Shown: in pieces, positions 62,264 through 64,000 of the stretch
Numbering within the stretch: the first letter of the stretch is position 1
Layout: every line of letters begins with the position of its first letter
NCBI GenBank assembly: GCA_958296045.1
Contig: CATQHT010000001.1
Span: forward strand, 186,001-250,000
DNA: 64,000 bases
DNA from: Rhodothermales bacterium
GTDB lineage: Bacteria; Bacteroidota; Rhodothermia; Rhodothermales; Bin80
Direction: 5' to 3'
The notes under the pieces: model-generated
The model's input: the letters and a program-made list of their open reading frames with translations, nothing else
The model's database searches: none
Told to the model about the DNA's origin: nothing
Translations under genes and position numbers: made by a program

Positions 62264-62800
62264 CTAGAATGAAGGTGTGTCTTCCGGGTATTCCGGCACG
62301 TTCACGTTAGCCAATTGCGTTCGCATCGAGTCGGCTGTCAGCTGGATGCGGTGTGCGTTGTGGACGAGGCGATCCAGGATAGCATCGGCGAGTGTAGGAT
62401 TGTCCATGGCCTGATGCCAGCGTTCCACCGGGAACTTGATGGTAGCAATGGTGGAGCTGACCTAGTGTCAGTCATCCAAGAATTCCAGCAGATCATCTTG
62501 CTGTACGCTGGTGGGTTTTTCCCAATCATCAAGAACCAGCACGGCAAGCCGCGACAAAGTACGCAGCAGCTTCAGGAGCCGGCCCGTACTCGCGCCAGAG
62601 CAACGTCTTCGAGCATTCGTTGCAACCGGAAATAGTGCGCTTTAATGCCTTTCAGGCAGACGTTGGGGGGCCGCACACAGGCAAATCAATTCTTATCCAC
62701 GCCGGTGGGGTCGGTGACGATCACATTTTGCTTTTGGCGCCCCCAGTCGCATCCGGCCAGATATGTTGCGCACACGGCAACGCCTTTTGGGAACGCGGCT
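62264..62800 (-). pseudogene. Decayed istB, second IS21 lineage
   Basis: Minus strand, read through stops and frame changes: 'LAGCDWGRQKQNVIVTDPTGVDKN' (corrupted Walker A), 'CLKGIKAHYFRLQRMLEDVALARV', 'QQDDLLEFLDD', stop, then 'VSSTIATIKFPVERWHQAMDNPTLADAILDRLVHNAHRIQL' and an end at 62264. All of this is the IstB pattern. It shares a ~95-bp segment and the same in-frame TAG with the fragment at 22021-22115. Its 5' end lies close to the 3' end of pyrF. Confidence 0.75.
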
Positions 62801-62853
62801 GGTGCGGCTCACGTTGTGCCCCACTAGGCGTGCTCGGGTACTGGCGATTCCCG

Positions 62854-63696
62854 CTACGTGGGCGGCCTCGTCCAACGATGCTTTGGCAGGTAGAGGACCA
62901 GTCTGTCGCGCGTTCTGCGGGCTGCTTCGGCCGCGCCGATGGCAAAGTCGGCCCCGCCTTCCGCATAGAGGATGCTGCGGCTGCTGCTCACTATTATTGG
63001 GCCCGCTGCGGCTGCGCCCACATCTGACGGGTCGCCCCCCTGTGCACCAAGCCCTGGGATCAGGAATGGTTGCGTGGGGCAGACCCGTCGCAGCTCGCTG
63101 AGCGCGCCGGGGGCTGTAGCGCCCACCACCAGCCCGGCTGTGCCACGGCACTGCGAATCCCATCGGGCGATATATCGGGCCACACGCTCATACAGTCGCT
63201 CACTGCCGCACTGTGTTTCCTGAAAGTCTGCCGCACTTGGGTTGGAAGTGCGGGCGAGCACAAAAGCCGCCTTATCTGGATAGCCAAGGAAGGGGGCCAC
63301 AGCGTCGCTTCCCATGTACGGCGCCACGGTACACGCATCAAAGCCGAGGTCGTCCAGAATCGCGCGGGCGTAGTGGATTGCCGTATTACCGATGTCCCCG
63401 CGTTTGGCATCTGCGATGGTGACTGCATGCGCCGGGATCTGCGCCAGCGTTTGCCTGAGGACATCGTATCCGTACGGCCCCAGTGACTCAAAGAATGCGA
63501 AATTCAGTTTGTAGGCACATGCATATGGGGCTGTAGCATCAATGATGGCGGTCGTGAACGCCTTGACTGCTTCTGCGGTAGGGTAGGAGGCCGTCATGGA
63601 GGTCGGCATGCGTGCCGGGTCGGGGTCGATCCCAACGCAGAGCACCGAGCGGCTCAAGCTCTGCGACGCGGCGAGCTTGTCCAAAAAGCTTATCAT
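62854..63696 (-). CDS. pyrF: Orotidine-5'-phosphate decarboxylase (type 2)
   Basis: 280 residues from the ATG at 63696; the frame is open to 63795, but homology begins at 'ISFLDKLAASQSLSRSVLCVGIDPDP'. Catalytic motif 'VTIADAKRGDIGNTAIHYA' (DxKRxDIxNT), 'VAPYMGSDAVAPF', 'FVLARTSNPSAADFQ', and the phosphate site 'PFLIPGLGAQGGD' with 'IIVSSSRSILYA'. This is the group III/type 2 PyrF common in Bacteroidota and actinobacteria, catalysing the last step of UMP synthesis. The C-terminus (KHRWTRPPT) faces the decayed istB. Confidence 0.95.
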   Translation of the reverse strand: MISFLDKLAASQSLSRSVLCVGIDPDPARMPTSMTASYPTAEAVKAFTTAIIDATAPYACAYKLNFAFFESLGPYGYDVLRQTLAQIPAHAVTIADAKRGDIGNTAIHYARAILDDLGFDACTVAPYMGSDAVAPFLGYPDKAAFVLARTSNPSAADFQETQCGSERLYERVARYIARWDSQCRGTAGLVVGATAPGALSELRRVCPTQPFLIPGLGAQGGDPSDVGAAAAGPIIVSSSRSILYAEGGADFAIGAAEAARRTRDRLVLYLPKHRWTRPPT

Positions 63697-64000
63697 GCAG
63701 TCGCGGGTCGCGCAGCAGGTCCTGGTGGAGCGCTCGAAGGTACGGCAATCATGAGAAGCCGCGCAGATCGGTGGGCAGCGTCCCTCCAGTGCCATCTACG
63801 TCTGCCGATCAATCCCAGCGAACATCTTGTCGGAAATCTCACGCCTGTAGGCCATGGGGGGACTAATGGCCGTTGTTGCCGTTGACTGGGTGCTGACAGC
63901 ACGAGCGCTTTAGCGTCGCCCGTCGGGCATGTCGGCCGTCTGCCCGAAGCCGCCACCGTTGCAGATGCGTGGCGGGAGGCCAACGGCCCAAGCTGCGGTA
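63697..64000. other. Right-edge region, unresolved
   Basis: No gene is identified. On the minus strand a short 'MAYRREISDKMFAGIDRQT' frame ends just upstream of pyrF and could be the tail or head of a truncated gene. On the plus strand 'VGRLPEAATVADAWREANGPS' at the very edge looks weakly protein-like and could start a gene beyond the window. Confidence 0.35.

Overview
The window looks like a chromosomal stretch of a GC-rich member of the Bacteroidota/Rhodothermota lineage. Three things point there. Two long secreted proteins end in 'PNPF...LGRRV' sorting-type tails. Most genes lack a clear Shine-Dalgarno. The housekeeping set fits: isocitrate dehydrogenase, a three-gene pyruvate dehydrogenase, ADP-glucose pyrophosphorylase, PyrF, a DUF4175 giant, a TonB-dependent receptor. 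The assignment is inference; no rRNA or other phylogenetic marker was seen. The region is very rich in broken mobile elements: IS21 (at least two lineages), IS110 (two types), IS1634, an IS4-like element with a DUF4338-like N-terminus, an IS5-like element, ISNCY, IS66 and IS200/IS605. This suggests a genome under relaxed selection, for example a host-associated one.

Layout. 1-3 kb: an FG-GAP-like secreted protein running off the left edge, translationally coupled to an ABC-F ATPase. 3.3-7.6 kb: IS1634 scrap, a dispersed ~194-bp repeat, a two-gene AAA ATPase + TOPRIM (DUF3226-like) pair resembling split OLD/PARIS-type defence, a decayed IS4-like element, and the tail of a lost secreted protein. 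7.6-16.4 kb: an ordinary conserved block (ABC ATPase, small basic protein, queuosine-tRNA mannosyltransferase-like glycosyltransferase, MazG-like, icd, pdhA-pdhB-pdhC, metallophosphoesterase). 16.8-23.6 kb: IS graveyard with a 305-bp tandem array, IS21 istAB, a complete IS110 transposase, inverted istB remnants and a single-frameshift amidohydrolase. 23.8-26.4 kb: a secreted protein with 14 near-identical WD40 repeats. 26.4-31.1 kb: IS fragments, including a cleanly resolved ISNCY-in-IS110 nesting.

31.8-49.9 kb: the most interesting region, nine tightly packed co-directional genes. In order they encode a 2,696-residue LRR/Ig-repeat surface protein whose start codon abuts an 11-G tract, a secreted protein of unknown family, an ExbD/TolR-like protein, a TonB-like single-TM protein, a second ExbD/TolR-like protein, a TPR lipoprotein, a Cys-pair Ig-repeat protein ending in a PapD-like chaperone domain (two apparent frameshifts), a fimbrial-usher-like outer-membrane protein and an ExbB/TolQ/MotA-like channel. 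Together they suggest a proton-motive-force-powered trans-envelope machine that exports, assembles or moves a giant adhesin. I know of no described system with this composition.

49.9-64 kb: Sel1 and TnpB remnants, then chrA, a DCC-family protein, a DUF4175 protein, glgC, a lipoprotein, a TonB-dependent receptor, a decayed IS66, an ImmA/IrrE-type protease with a small membrane protein, a decayed istB, and pyrF at the right end. No tRNA, rRNA or CRISPR array was recognised.
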